In this document: one piece after another, positions 28,188 through 38,654 of the stretch
Layout: every line of letters begins with the position of its first letter
Numbering within the stretch: position 1 is the first letter of the stretch
Source of the DNA: Ramlibacter pallidus
GTDB lineage: Bacteria; Pseudomonadota; Gammaproteobacteria; Burkholderiales; Burkholderiaceae_C
Assembly: GCF_015070875.1 (NCBI RefSeq)
Contig: NZ_JADDIV010000005.1
Location: 248,001-312,000 of the forward strand
DNA length: 64,000 nucleotides
Direction: 5' to 3'
Translations under genes and position numbers: made by a program
The notes under the pieces: model-generated
The model's database searches: none
Told to the model about the DNA's origin: nothing
What the model saw: the letters and a program-made list of their open reading frames with translations, nothing else

Positions 28188-28592
28188 ATGGAACCGCAAG
28201 AGAAGCCGCCGCACGCCACCCCTTTCGCCTGGATCGGCGGCGAGGAGAAGGTGCAGGCGCTGGTCGACCGCTTCTACGACCTGATGGACCTGGAGCCCAG
28301 GTACGCGGAGCTGCGTGCCGCGCACGGCACCGAGCTGGAACGGGCCCGCCAGAACCTGTTCTGGTTCCTGTGCGGCTGGCTGGGCGGTCCCCAGCACTAC
28401 ACCGAGCGCTTCGGCCATCCGCGCCTGCGCATGCGCCACATGCCTTTCCGCATCGGCATCAAGGAACGCGACCAGTGGGTGGCGTGCATGGACCAGGCGA
28501 TGGGCGAGGTCGGGGTAGACGAGGGGCTCCGCGCCCGGTTGCGCGAATCCTTCGCCGGAACCGCCGACTGGATGCGAAATACGCACGGTTGA
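28188..28592 (+). CDS. Group II truncated hemoglobin
   Basis: 134-residue globin of the truncated type II family, binding O2 or NO in the cytoplasm. Family landmarks: PFAWIGGEEKVQALVDRFYD, the LFWFLCGWLGGPQHYTERFG stretch, HPRLRMRHMPFRI holding the proximal His, and ERDQWVACMDQAM with the group II Trp. GACAAT at 28175-28180 stands 7 nt ahead of the ATG (leaderless pattern). It lies 22 nt after the permease gene. Confidence 0.93.
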   Translation: MEPQEKPPHATPFAWIGGEEKVQALVDRFYDLMDLEPRYAELRAAHGTELERARQNLFWFLCGWLGGPQHYTERFGHPRLRMRHMPFRIGIKERDQWVACMDQAMGEVGVDEGLRARLRESFAGTADWMRNTHG

Positions 28593-28616
28593 GCTTGCCT
28601 CCGGAGCGCCCATAAT
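28589..28616 (+). promoter_or_regulatory. Sigma70-type promoter for lemA
   Basis: -35 TTGAGC (28589-28594), 16-nt spacer and -10 CATAAT (28611-28616). The -35 overlaps the stop of the globin gene. A strong AAGGAGG (28631-28637) precedes the lemA GTG. Confidence 0.55.
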
Positions 28617-28642
28617 GGCCGGGTCCGAAAAAGGAGGCCCGC

Positions 28643-29236
28643 GTGAGCGTTGCAAGCTGGATTTCCCTGGCGGTCGTGGCCGTCGTCGTCCTGTGGGCGG
28701 TGGCCGTGTTCAACGGGCTGGTGCAGAAGCGCAACCGCATCGCCAATGCGTTCTCGCAGATCGACGTGCAGCTGAAGCGCCGCTACGACCTGGTGCCCAA
28801 CCTGGTCGAGGTCGCCAAGCGCTACCTCGCCCATGAAGCGTCCACGCTGGAGGCGGTGACCCGCGCGCGCGGCACCGCGTTCGATGCGGCCGCCGCGGTG
28901 CGGGCACGGCCCACCGATGCCGCCGCCGTCGGCACGCTGGCCCTTGCGGAGCAGGCCCTGGGCGGCAGCCTGGGCCGGCTCATGGCGCTGGCCGAGAGCT
29001 ATCCGGACCTCAAGGCCGATGCGACGATGGCCTCGCTGAGCGAGGAGCTCACCTCCACCGAGAACCGCATCGGCTTCGCCCGCCAGGCGTACAACGACGA
29101 AGTGCTGGCCTACAACGACGCCGTCGGCCAGTTCCCTGCGCTGCTCGTGGCGCGGGTCAGCGGCTTCGCCCCCGCGGCGATGCTGCAGTCCACGCAAAGC
29201 GCGCAGGAGCGCGAAGCGCCCCGCCTGGCCTTCTGA
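28643..29236 (+). CDS. lemA: LemA family protein
   Basis: 197-residue protein anchored by one N-terminal helix (VASWISLAVVAVVVLWAVAVF), followed by the LemA four-helix bundle with LVQKRNRIANAFSQIDVQLKRR and YDLVPNLVEVAKRY. Start is the GTG at 28643, six nt after AAGGAGG. LemA proteins often pair with M48 or TPM-domain membrane proteins, and here an M48 peptidase gene begins 20 nt downstream. Function of LemA is not settled; envelope stress is commonly proposed. Confidence 0.92.
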   Translation: MSVASWISLAVVAVVVLWAVAVFNGLVQKRNRIANAFSQIDVQLKRRYDLVPNLVEVAKRYLAHEASTLEAVTRARGTAFDAAAAVRARPTDAAAVGTLALAEQALGGSLGRLMALAESYPDLKADATMASLSEELTSTENRIGFARQAYNDEVLAYNDAVGQFPALLVARVSGFAPAAMLQSTQSAQEREAPRLAF

Positions 29237-29256
29237 CCGGACGCCGGCAGCCGGCG

Positions 29257-30264
29257 ATGCGCTTCTTCGAACTCCAGCAGCAGGCCCGTGCGCGCACGAC
29301 GCGCCTGGTGCTGCTGTTCGCGCTGGCGGTGGCGGGCACGGCGCTGGGCGTGCACCTGGCGCTGGCGCTGTGCTGGTGGACGCTGAACTGGTTCCTCGGC
29401 CCGGTGGAGATCGGGTTCCCGCGCTCCTTCTTCGCGGTGAACGTGGGCGTGACGCTCCTGCTGGTGCTGGGCGGCTGGTGGATCGAGACCTCCAACCTGA
29501 AGATGGCGGGCGGGGCCGAGCGGCTGGCCCGCCGCATCGGCGCGCGCGAGGCGCGGCCGGGCACCTCGATGGGCGAACAGCGCCTGTGCAACATCGTCGA
29601 CGAGGTCTGCATCGCCGCCCACATGCCGCGCCCGACCGTCATGGTGATGCCGCGGCACGACGCGATCAACGCTTTCGCCACGGGGTGGGACGAGGACGAC
29701 GCGGTCGTCGCCGTGACGCAGGGCGCGCTCGACCTGCTGACGCGCGAGGAGCTGCAGGGCATCGTGGCGCACGAGTGCAGCCACATCCACGAAGGGGACA
29801 CCCGCCTGAACATGCAGCTGGCCGGGATGGTGTTCGGGCTGGAGATGGTGTGGGACTTCGGAGACATCCTCCGCGAGAAACGCGGCCTCGCCACGGTGTT
29901 CGGCACGGCCATCATGGCCGTGGGCTCCATCGGCTGGCTGGCCGGCCGCTGCCTGCAGGCGGCGGTGTCGCGCGAGCGCGAGTTCCTGGCCGATGCGCGC
30001 GCGGTGCAGTGGACGCGCAGCCGTGACGGCCTGGGCGGCGTGCTGCGCAAGGCGATGACGCAGCGCGCGGATGCGAACCGCCCGTCGGATCCGGCCTGGC
30101 CGATCGCGGTCGACCACCTGTTGCTGCTCGGACACCTCGCGGAGCACGGCGGCTGGCTGGACTCGCATCCGCCGCTGGCCGTCCGCATCCGCCGCATCTA
30201 CGGGCGCAGCATGGCGCCGCTGCCGCTCGTGCAGGACGACACGCAGCCCGCTACGCCGGCTTGA
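29257..30264 (+). CDS. M48-family membrane metallopeptidase
   Basis: 335-residue peptidase with two N-terminal transmembrane helices (about 20-45, 55-80) and a zinc site HECSH (GIVAHECSHIHEGD, near residue 170), the third ligand supplied by the downstream EREFLADARAVQW. It resembles HtpX/Ste24-type proteases that act on membrane or misfolded proteins. It follows lemA as a probable operon, and its last 14 nt overlap the convergent Smr gene. Confidence 0.9.
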   Translation: MRFFELQQQARARTTRLVLLFALAVAGTALGVHLALALCWWTLNWFLGPVEIGFPRSFFAVNVGVTLLLVLGGWWIETSNLKMAGGAERLARRIGAREARPGTSMGEQRLCNIVDEVCIAAHMPRPTVMVMPRHDAINAFATGWDEDDAVVAVTQGALDLLTREELQGIVAHECSHIHEGDTRLNMQLAGMVFGLEMVWDFGDILREKRGLATVFGTAIMAVGSIGWLAGRCLQAAVSREREFLADARAVQWTRSRDGLGGVLRKAMTQRADANRPSDPAWPIAVDHLLLLGHLAEHGGWLDSHPPLAVRIRRIYGRSMAPLPLVQDDTQPATPA

Positions 30265-30886
30265 GCAGCACCACCACCGCGCCGGCGCCGCCTTCGTCGC
30301 CGCGCGCCTGCACGAAGGCGAGCACCTCGCTCTTCTGCACCAGCCAGCCGTGCACCTTGCCCTTCAGCACCGGCGTCTTGCCCGGCGAGCCCAGGCCCTT
30401 GCCGTGCACGACGCGCACGCAGCGCAGGCCCTGGCGCACCGCGTCGCGCAGGAAGGCGGACAGCGCCTCGCGCGCGTCGTCGCGCCGCAGTCCGTGCAGG
30501 TCGATCTCGGACTGGATGCTCCAGTGGCCGCGCCGCAGCTTGCGGGCCACGTCGATGCCGATGCCGGGCCGGCGGAAGCTCATCGCGTCGTCGACCTCCA
30601 GCAGCGTGGAGGCGTCGAATTCGTCGCTGATGGATTCGCGCAGCACGCGTTGGTCGTCGAGCTGGCGCTGCGCGGGGATGGGCGCGGGCGGTTCGGGCAC
30701 GTGGTGCACGCGGCCATGGGCCGGCAGGCGTTCGACCTTGCCGGCCGCGCGTTCGAACAGGCTGCGCTCGGCCTCCAGCCGCTTCTGCTCCAGCGCGCGC
30801 TTCTCCGCCTGCTCGCGCGCCACGCGTTCGCGCTCGGCCACCTGCTGGCGGATGGCTTGCAGGTCGCGCAGGGAATTCGCCTTCAC
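30251..30886 (-). CDS. Smr domain protein
   Basis: 211-residue protein with an N-terminal coiled-coil-like Arg/Glu-rich stretch (residues 8-50) and a C-terminal Smr domain (about 125-211) with the signatures [12 protein letters not shown] and VVHGKGLGS. Smr domains are nucleases or nicking enzymes in DNA or RNA quality control. The GTG start at 30886 overlaps the radC stop on the same strand (GTGA), so the two are coupled. Confidence 0.9.
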   Translation of the reverse strand: MKANSLRDLQAIRQQVAERERVAREQAEKRALEQKRLEAERSLFERAAGKVERLPAHGRVHHVPEPPAPIPAQRQLDDQRVLRESISDEFDASTLLEVDDAMSFRRPGIGIDVARKLRRGHWSIQSEIDLHGLRRDDAREALSAFLRDAVRQGLRCVRVVHGKGLGSPGKTPVLKGKVHGWLVQKSEVLAFVQARGDEGGAGAVVVLLKPA

Positions 30887-31560
30887 AAGAGACCTCTCTC
30901 CGCCATCGACAGTGCCTGCCCCGGCGCGACAATGACGTGATCGAGCACCCGCACGTCGACCAGTGCCAGGGCCGCCTTCAGCGCCTGCGTGAGCGCTTCG
31001 TCGGCGCGCGAGGGCTGCACCGTGCCGCTGGGATGGTTGTGCGCCAGCACCACGGCGGCCGCGTGGTGGTGCAGGGCTTTCAGGACGACTTCGCGCGGGT
31101 ACACGGAAGTCTGAGTCAGCGTGCCGCGGAAGAGTTCTTCCATCGCCACCAGCCGGTTCTGCGCGTCGAGGAACAGGGCGGCGAAGACTTCGTGCGGGCG
31201 GTGGGCGAGGTGGAGCTGCAGGTAATTTTTCACGGCCTCGGGGGAGCCGAAGACCTCGCGCGCCTTCAGCTGTTCAGCCACCGCGCGGCGCGCGAGTTCC
31301 AGCACCGCGATCAGTTGCGAGCGCTTGGCGGTGCCGCCCAGGCCGTGCACCTGCCGCAGTTCTTCGCCGGAGGCGTGCAGGAGGCCGGCCAGGCCGCTGA
31401 AGCGTTCCAGCACCGATTCGGCCATCTGGAACACGCCCTGCCGCTGGGTGCCGGTGCGCAGCAGCAGCGCCAGCAGTTCGGTGTCGCTCAGCGCGGCCGG
31501 CCCGCGGGACAGCAGCTTTTCGCGCGGCCGCGCGTCCGCCGGCAGGTCTTTGAGCGCCAT
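30883..31560 (-). CDS. radC: JAB/MPN-domain protein RadC
   Basis: 225-residue protein with an N-terminal HhH-like UPF0758 region ([20 protein letters not shown]) and a C-terminal JAMM domain whose metal site is [15 protein letters not shown]. The true cellular role is unresolved despite the name. The ATG at 31560 is chosen over the adjacent in-frame GTG at 31563 because GAAGGG lies 7 nt upstream of it. Transcribed divergently from fkpB. Confidence 0.92.
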   Translation of the reverse strand: MALKDLPADARPREKLLSRGPAALSDTELLALLLRTGTQRQGVFQMAESVLERFSGLAGLLHASGEELRQVHGLGGTAKRSQLIAVLELARRAVAEQLKAREVFGSPEAVKNYLQLHLAHRPHEVFAALFLDAQNRLVAMEELFRGTLTQTSVYPREVVLKALHHHAAAVVLAHNHPSGTVQPSRADEALTQALKAALALVDVRVLDHVIVAPGQALSMAERGLL

Positions 31561-31602
31561 CACAATGCCCTTCGGCCCGTCTTTTTACAATGGACCCAGT
31601 TT

Positions 31603-32088
31603 ATGACTTCCATGGCCACCTCCGCGCCCCGCGTCCGACCGGGCTCGTTCCTCACGCTGCACTACCGCCTGGCGGGGCCGGCGGGCGACATCATCAACAC
31701 CTTCGCCGGCAAGCCGTCGACGCTGACGCTCGGCACCGGCGAACTGTCGCCCGCCGTGGAGCAGCGCCTGCTGGGGCTGGAGGAGGGCGCGAGCGCCCGC
31801 TTCGAGATCCCGGCCGGCGAGGCCTTCGGCGAGCGCAACCCGGACATGGTGCAGTGGGTCGCGCGCAAGCTCCTCGTTCGAATGGGGGACCCCGACGAGC
31901 GTTATGGCGTTGGCGACGTGGTGCAGTTCCCCACGCCCGACGGGCGCGGCTCCTATGCCGGCGCCGTGCGCGAGCTGGGCGAGGACAAGGATGGCGACGG
32001 CCACCCCGACGCGGTGCTGTTCGACTTCAACCACCCGCTCGCGGGCCAGCCGGTCATCTTCGAGGTGAACGTGATCGGGGTGCTCTGA
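31603..32088 (+). CDS. fkpB: FKBP-type peptidyl-prolyl isomerase (SlpA/FkpB type)
   Basis: 161-residue cytoplasmic prolyl isomerase of the SlyD/SlpA branch: [41 protein letters not shown], and [16 protein letters not shown] at the insert-in-flap edge. It has no His-rich tail. TACAAT (31586-31591) is a candidate -10. Starts at 31603 and 31612 are both possible. Its stop overlaps the ispH ATG, the same gene pair as fkpB-ispH of E. coli. Confidence 0.9.
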   Translation: MTSMATSAPRVRPGSFLTLHYRLAGPAGDIINTFAGKPSTLTLGTGELSPAVEQRLLGLEEGASARFEIPAGEAFGERNPDMVQWVARKLLVRMGDPDERYGVGDVVQFPTPDGRGSYAGAVRELGEDKDGDGHPDAVLFDFNHPLAGQPVIFEVNVIGVL

Positions 32089-33026
32089 TGGGACCGAACG
32101 AAATCCTGCTGGCCGAGCCGCGCGGGTTCTGCGCGGGGGTCGACCGCGCCATCGACATCGTGGAGCGCGCCCTGTCGAAGTTCGGCGCGCCGATCTACGT
32201 GCGGCACGAGATCGTGCACAACACCTTCGTGGTGAACGACCTCAAGGCCAAGGGGGCGATCTTCATCGAGGACCTCGACGACGTGCCGCCGGGCGCCACG
32301 CTGGTGTTCTCGGCCCACGGCGTGAGCAAGGCGGTGCAGAACGAGGCCGCCGCGCGCGGCTTCCAGGTGTTCGACGCCACCTGCCCGCTGGTGACCAAGG
32401 TGCACGTGGAGGTGGCGAAGCTCGCGAAGGAGGGCTACGAGTTCATCATGATCGGGCACAAGGGCCATCCGGAAGTGGAAGGCACCATGGGCCAGCTGGA
32501 CGCCGGCATCCACCTGGTGGAGGACGTGGAAGACGTCGCCCGCGTGCAGCCGGCCCAGACCGAGCGGCTCGCCGTGGTGACGCAGACCACGCTGTCGGTG
32601 GACGACGCGGCGGAGATCACCGCGGCGGTGAAGCGGCGTTTCCCGACGATCCGCGAGCCGAAGCAGCAGGACATCTGCTACGCCACCCAGAACCGGCAGG
32701 ACGCGGTGAAGATGCTGTCGCCCGAGGTCGACGTGATGATCGTGGTCGGCAGCCCGACCAGTTCCAACAGCAACCGGCTCGCCGAACTGGCGCGCAAGCT
32801 GGGCGTGGACAGCTACATGGTGGACCACCCCGGGGAGCTGCGGCCCGAATGGGTGGAAGGCAAGACGCGCGTCGGCCTGACGGCCGGCGCCTCGGCGCCG
32901 GAGGTCGTGGTGCAGGAAGTCGTTGCCCGCCTGAAGGCGCTGGGCGCCGTCGCCGTCCGCAAGGTCGACGGCATCCAGGAAACGGTGAAGTTCCCGTTGC
33001 CGAAGGGGCTGCGGCTTGAACCGTGA
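32088..33026 (+). CDS. ispH: 4-hydroxy-3-methylbut-2-enyl diphosphate reductase
   Basis: Last enzyme of the MEP isoprenoid pathway, a [4Fe-4S] reductase making IPP and DMAPP. The 312-residue product has [12 protein letters not shown] with the first cluster Cys, [39 protein letters not shown], and [11 protein letters not shown]. Complete and of normal length. Overlaps fkpB by one nt and the following PLP-enzyme gene by 11 nt. Confidence 0.97.
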   Translation: MGPNEILLAEPRGFCAGVDRAIDIVERALSKFGAPIYVRHEIVHNTFVVNDLKAKGAIFIEDLDDVPPGATLVFSAHGVSKAVQNEAAARGFQVFDATCPLVTKVHVEVAKLAKEGYEFIMIGHKGHPEVEGTMGQLDAGIHLVEDVEDVARVQPAQTERLAVVTQTTLSVDDAAEITAAVKRRFPTIREPKQQDICYATQNRQDAVKMLSPEVDVMIVVGSPTSSNSNRLAELARKLGVDSYMVDHPGELRPEWVEGKTRVGLTAGASAPEVVVQEVVARLKALGAVAVRKVDGIQETVKFPLPKGLRLEP

Positions 33027-33957
33027 CGCCATCGCGCAGGCGGCGCAGCGCTTCGCGGGCGACGGCCGCGGCTTCGTGCGGCGCACGCCGCTGTGGCAAC
33101 TGCCCGGCGCCGCTCTCGGCGTGGACTGCGCGCAGGTCTGGCTGAAGCTGGAACACCTGCAGGTCGGGGGCAGCTTCAAGGCCCGCGGCATGTACAACCG
33201 GCTGCTGTCGAACCCGATCCCCGACGGCGGCGTGATCGTCGCCTCCGGCGGCAACGCGGGCATCGCGACCGCGGCCGCGGCACAAGCCCTGGGCGTGCGG
33301 TGCGAAGTGTTCGTGCCGACGGTCAGCAGCCCGGCCAAGCAGGCGAAGCTGCGCGAGCTGGGCGCGCAGGTGGTGGTGACCGGCGCCGCGTATGCCGAGG
33401 CGCTGGAGGCGTGCGTCGCGCGCCAGCGCGAGGCCGGTGCCCTGATGACGCACGCCTACGACCAGCCGGAGGTCGTGGCCGGCGCCGGCACGCTGGCGAT
33501 GGAGATCGAGGAGCAGGGCGGCCGCTGTCCCGACACCACGCTGGTCAGCGTGGGCGGCGGCGGGCTCATCGCCGGCATCGCGGCCTGGTTCGAAGCCCGC
33601 AGCCGCGTGGTGGCGCTGGAGCCGGAACTGGCGCCGACCCTGTTCCGCGCGCGCGAGGCGGGCGAGCCGGTGGACGTTTCCGTCGGCGGCGTTGCCGCCG
33701 ATGCGCTGGGCGCCAAGCGCATCGGCGCGATCGCGTGGGACGTGTCGCAGCGTCACGTGCCGCAGGCCCCGCTGCTGCCGGATGCCGCGATCCGGCAGGC
33801 GCAGCTGGCGCTGTGGAAGGATTTCCAGCTGGCGGTGGAGCCGGCCGCGGCCCTGGGCCTGGCGGCGCTGCGGACCGGGGCCTACCGGCCCGCCAGGGAC
33901 GAGACGGTGGCGCTGGTCATCTGCGGCGCGAACGTGGACCCCGCCACGCTCGCGTGA
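33016..33957 (+). CDS. Threonine/serine dehydratase-like PLP enzyme
   Basis: 313-residue fold-type II PLP enzyme. The Schiff-base Lys is in GGSFKARGM, followed by the phosphate and substrate loops [10 protein letters not shown] and [11 protein letters not shown]. It resembles threonine dehydratase/serine racemase-type lyases but lacks a C-terminal ACT regulatory domain, so it is a catabolic-type enzyme or a relative with another amino-acid substrate. Starts at TTG 33016 within the end of ispH. The true substrate cannot be read from sequence. Confidence 0.85.
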   Translation: MNRDAIAQAAQRFAGDGRGFVRRTPLWQLPGAALGVDCAQVWLKLEHLQVGGSFKARGMYNRLLSNPIPDGGVIVASGGNAGIATAAAAQALGVRCEVFVPTVSSPAKQAKLRELGAQVVVTGAAYAEALEACVARQREAGALMTHAYDQPEVVAGAGTLAMEIEEQGGRCPDTTLVSVGGGGLIAGIAAWFEARSRVVALEPELAPTLFRAREAGEPVDVSVGGVAADALGAKRIGAIAWDVSQRHVPQAPLLPDAAIRQAQLALWKDFQLAVEPAAALGLAALRTGAYRPARDETVALVICGANVDPATLA

Positions 33958-34377
33958 TCACTCGCAGCTGACCATCCACGGCACGCCGAACTTGTCCTCC
34001 AGCATGCCGAAGTGGCCGCCCCAGAACGGCGGCGCGAAGGGCATCACCACCTTGCCGCCGGCGCCGAGCGCGTCGAACACCTTGCGCGCGCGGTCGGGGC
34101 CTTCCTTCACCCACGCCGACACGGTGAACCCGGCGAACTTGCCGCCGCTGCCCATGTTGGGCGGCACGTCGCTGCCCATGATCTGCGCGCCTTCGGCATC
34201 GAGCGTGCCGTGCATCACCTTCTTCTCCCATCCCGGCGGCACTTCCATGCCGCTGTCCTTGGGCGCGGTCTCGAAGCGCATTAGGGTGACCTTCCCACCC
34301 AGGCACTGGGCATAGAAGTTCAGCGCTTCCTCGCAATTGCCGTCGAAGCTCAGGTAGCAGTCGAGTTGCACGGCCAT
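33958..34377 (-). CDS. VOC family protein (PhnB-like)
   Basis: 139-residue protein of the vicinal-oxygen-chelate superfamily, PhnB/glyoxalase-like: CYLSFDGNCEEALNFYAQCLGG at the N-terminus and MPFAPPFWGGHFGMLEDKFGVPW near the end. No catalytic assignment is possible. CAAAAGGAGAA stands just before the ATG. It converges with the PLP-enzyme gene. Confidence 0.88.
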   Translation of the reverse strand: MAVQLDCYLSFDGNCEEALNFYAQCLGGKVTLMRFETAPKDSGMEVPPGWEKKVMHGTLDAEGAQIMGSDVPPNMGSGGKFAGFTVSAWVKEGPDRARKVFDALGAGGKVVMPFAPPFWGGHFGMLEDKFGVPWMVSCE

Positions 34378-34425
34378 GGTCGTTCTCCTTTTGGGGGCAA
34401 CTATCGTATGCAGTCCGCCGCATAA

Positions 34426-36521
<2,096 letters not shown>

Positions 36522-36723
36522 GGACGTGGGCTCGGGTGCAGGGAGCCGCATTCTGCGGTGCCGCGCGTGGCTTCGGGGCCGCCTGCGGGCGGAAGCCGTT
36601 CACGTAAAGATGGCGCGCTGACACGGCTCAGCGGTCGTGGCCTACATGGTCCCGATGGGCTGGTCACCCACCATGGGCCTACGCGACCGTTCGAGTCGCT
36701 TTTCGCGTGACCAAGGAGTCCCC

Positions 36724-37527
36724 ATGAAACCAATCCTCAAGGCGGCATTCGCCGTGTCTTCCATCGTCCTCGCCTCGCAGGCGATGGCGCAGATCGTCCT
36801 GTACGAACGCGAGGGCTTCCGCGGCCGCTCCGTCGTCGTCGACCGTGAAGTGCGCAACGTGGAGCGCCGCGCACTCGGCGACACCGCCGCATCCGCAGTG
36901 GTCGAGCGCGGCCGCTGGGAAGTGTGCGAGGAACCGCGCTTCCAGGGCCGCTGCGCCGTCCTGCGCCGCGGCAACTATCCGGACCTGCGCGGCACGGGCA
37001 TGCAATGGAACATCGCCTCCATCCGCCCGGCGCGTGAAGGCCGACGCTACGACATGGAGCCGCAGGCTGCCGCCGGCAATGGCGACTACGCGTACCGCCG
37101 CCGCGCCAGCGAGCGCACGCAGGAAGTGCCGATCCGCGACGTCCGCGCGATCATGGGCGCGTCCGGCCAGCGTTGCTGGGTGGAACGCCAGGCCGTCCCG
37201 GTCGCGAACCAGGGCAGCGCCGGCGGCGCCGTGATCGGTGCCATCGTCGGCGGCATCCTGGGCCACCAGGTCGGCGGCGGCAGCGGCCGCGACCTGGCCA
37301 CCGGCGCGGGCGTGGTCGGCGGCGCGATCGTCGGCAACAACGTCGGCCGCAACCAGGCGCCCGGCTATGCCACGCAGGACGTCCAGCGCTGCGAGACGGT
37401 GCAGGGCACGCCTTCGCACTACGAAGTGACGTACAACTTCCGCGGCGCGCTGCACACGGTGCAGATGAGCGCCCCGCCCGCCGGCAACACGATCATCGTG
37501 AACGAGCGCGGCGAACCGCGCATGTAA
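36724..37527 (+). CDS. Exported beta/gamma-crystallin-like and glycine-zipper protein
   Basis: 267-residue envelope protein. Signal peptide to about residue 22 (...SQAMA), then a beta/gamma-crystallin-type repeat pair (IVLYEREGFRGRSVVVD and WEVCEEPRFQGRCAVLRRG, about residues 24-110), a central linker, and a glycine-zipper 2TM domain (GGAVIGAIVGGILGHQVGGG, about 167-186) ahead of a C-terminal domain with QRCETV and VTYNFRGALH. Glycine-zipper domains insert in the outer membrane; crystallin repeats bind calcium or polysaccharide. AAGGAG lies 6 nt before the ATG at 36724. Confidence 0.85.
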   Translation: MKPILKAAFAVSSIVLASQAMAQIVLYEREGFRGRSVVVDREVRNVERRALGDTAASAVVERGRWEVCEEPRFQGRCAVLRRGNYPDLRGTGMQWNIASIRPAREGRRYDMEPQAAAGNGDYAYRRRASERTQEVPIRDVRAIMGASGQRCWVERQAVPVANQGSAGGAVIGAIVGGILGHQVGGGSGRDLATGAGVVGGAIVGNNVGRNQAPGYATQDVQRCETVQGTPSHYEVTYNFRGALHTVQMSAPPAGNTIIVNERGEPRM

Positions 37528-37534
37528 GCCCTGC

Positions 37535-37563
37535 CGGGAGGGCGGCCCGCGGCAGCCCTCCCG
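37535..37563 (+). terminator. Hairpin after the crystallin/glycine-zipper gene
   Basis: Perfect 9-bp stem CGGGAGGGC/GCCCTCCCG with an 11-nt loop, 7 nt after the stop codon. No T tract follows, so it is a possible terminator or 3' stabiliser. Confidence 0.45.
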
Positions 37564-37570
37564 AATGCGC

Positions 37571-37576
37571 TAAAAT
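37571..37576 (+). promoter_or_regulatory. -10 element for tRNA-Ser
   Basis: TAAAAT in GCGCTAAAATCACC, 31 nt ahead of the mature tRNA end. A convincing -35 is not seen. Confidence 0.4.
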
Positions 37577-37607
37577 CACCGGCTTCGCACCACGCGAACC
37601 GAATTCA

Positions 37608-37698
37608 GGAGCGGTGGCAGAGTGGTCGAATGCGCCGGACTCGAAATCCGGTATACGGTTTCACCGTATCGAGGGTTCGAATCCCTCCTGCTCCGCCA
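37608..37698 (+). tRNA. tRNA-Ser (anticodon CGA)
   Basis: 91 nt including an encoded CCA (37696-37698). The acceptor stem GGAGCGG pairs with CTGCTCC, the anticodon stem CCGGA/TCCGG encloses loop CTCGAAA with anticodon CGA at 37642-37644, a long variable arm (ATACGGTTTCACCGTAT) marks it as a class II tRNA, and the T arm GAGGGTTCGAATCCCTC is canonical. Reads UCG codons. Confidence 0.97.
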
Positions 37699-37712
37699 AA
37701 GACGATCCCCCC

Positions 37713-37739
37713 GCTAACGAGCACCTTGGTGCCGTTAGC
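37713..37739 (+). other. Hairpin downstream of tRNA-Ser
   Basis: GCTAACG-A-GCACC-TT-GGTGC-CGTTAGC: a 12-bp stem with one bulged A and a 2-nt loop, 15 nt past the tRNA. No T tract. May limit tRNA readthrough or shield the convergent Cys-rich membrane protein gene. Confidence 0.45.
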
Positions 37740-37775
37740 GTGCAGCGGAATCAGATCCCTTCTCCACCGACCGCC

Positions 37776-38075
37776 TCACGCCGCGCTCCTGGGACCGCAA
37801 CCGCAGCTCCCGGCCTTCTGTCCCGCGGCGGGCATTCCGCAGGTTGGCGCCGGAGGCCTCGCCCGTTTGGCAATCCACAAACCCAGACCTCCCATCGCTC
37901 CAGCGGCGCCCACGGCGATGCCTGCCAGCGCGCCGCCGGAGAGTTGCTCCCAGCCCAGCGCGCTGGCGAAGCCCGCAGCGGAGAGGCCCGAGAGGCTGGG
38001 GATTGCCAGGGGAACGGCGCAACAGGCCGCGCACGCTCCGACGACGCCGACGCCCGCGAGAAGTGGCTTCTTCAT
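37776..38075 (-). CDS. MerT/MerF-like Cys-rich small membrane protein
   Basis: 99-residue protein with two hydrophobic helices (about residues 5-30 and 46-68). The first carries CAACCAVP, with the vicinal Cys pair in a membrane helix that is the hallmark of MerT, MerF and MerC mercury transporters. The tail (about 75-99) is hydrophilic with TCGMPAAGQKAGSCGCG, four Cys suited to soft-metal binding. It lies divergent to a MerR regulator with a MerR-type promoter in between. Uptake or export of Hg, or another thiophilic metal, is inferred; merA and merP are absent nearby. Confidence 0.7.
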   Translation of the reverse strand: MKKPLLAGVGVVGACAACCAVPLAIPSLSGLSAAGFASALGWEQLSGGALAGIAVGAAGAMGGLGLWIAKRARPPAPTCGMPAAGQKAGSCGCGPRSAA

Positions 38076-38113
38076 GATGGTTCCATGTGTGCTCCGGCCG
38101 ATGCCGTAGACTG

Positions 38114-38144
38114 ACTCTAGAACCTCAAGTGACTTGAGATGCAA
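38114..38144 (-). promoter_or_regulatory. MerR-type promoter/operator with 19-bp spacer
   Basis: Read on the reverse strand: -35 TTGCAT (38144-38139), a 19-nt spacer, -10 TAGAGT (38119-38114). The spacer contains the perfect palindrome CTCAAGT-C-ACTTGAG (38138-38124). An over-long 19-bp spacer centred on an inverted repeat is the signature of MerR-activated promoters, and the repeat resembles the SoxR box (CCTCAAGTTAACTTGAGG). It drives the Cys-rich membrane protein gene and overlaps the regulator's own start region. Confidence 0.75.
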
Positions 38145-38153
38145 GGGGTCCGC

Positions 38154-38621
38154 ATGAAAAATGTCGACGTGCAGCAAATGACCATCGGGACGCTCTCCGT
38201 GCGGACGGGGCTGGCCGTGTCCGCCATCCGCTACTACGAGGAGATCGGCCTGGTCCCCGAGGCGTCGCGCAAGCCGAGCGGACACCGTGTCTACGGGCGG
38301 GAGGCCGAGCTCCTCCTGACGCTGATCCGCCGTTGCCGCGACTTCGGCTTCTCGCTCGAGGACACCAGGACGCTGGCGTCGCTCGCGGCGAGCCCGGACC
38401 GCGACTGCGTCGAGGCGCGCGACGTCGCGCAGGTGCACCTCGACGCGGTGCGCGACAGGCTCGTGGAGATGCGCGCGTTGGAAGCGAGCTTGGCTGGTTT
38501 CGTCGAGGCCTGCAATTCGGAATGCGCTGGCGGGCCGGCGCCGCAGTGCGCGATCCTGAAGGACCTGGGCGACGCGAGTCTTTCGGCGAAGAAGCCTCGG
38601 GCGCGCGGCTGCTGCGGCTGA
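38154..38621 (+). CDS. MerR-family metal-responsive regulator
   Basis: 155-residue regulator. The MerR winged helix-turn-helix is in TIGTLSVRTGLAVSAIRYYEE...SGHRVYG (residues about 10-50), followed by the dimerisation helix and a C-terminal sensor with Cys in CNSECAGGPAPQC and a final GCCG. Several Cys suggest sensing of a thiophilic metal such as Hg, Cd, Pb or Zn. I choose the ATG at 38154, 5 nt after AAGGGG; an upstream in-frame ATG at 38139 coincides with the -35 of the divergent promoter. Confidence 0.88.
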   Translation: MKNVDVQQMTIGTLSVRTGLAVSAIRYYEEIGLVPEASRKPSGHRVYGREAELLLTLIRRCRDFGFSLEDTRTLASLAASPDRDCVEARDVAQVHLDAVRDRLVEMRALEASLAGFVEACNSECAGGPAPQCAILKDLGDASLSAKKPRARGCCG

Positions 38622-38654
38622 CGCGCTCGGCGCGAGGCGCCGCATCATGGTGGT

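Noticed and set aside
37608..37776. Genomic island integrated at tRNA-Ser
   Set aside because: No integrase gene follows, and I see no repeat of the tRNA 3' end elsewhere in the window. The flanking metal module has normal G+C.
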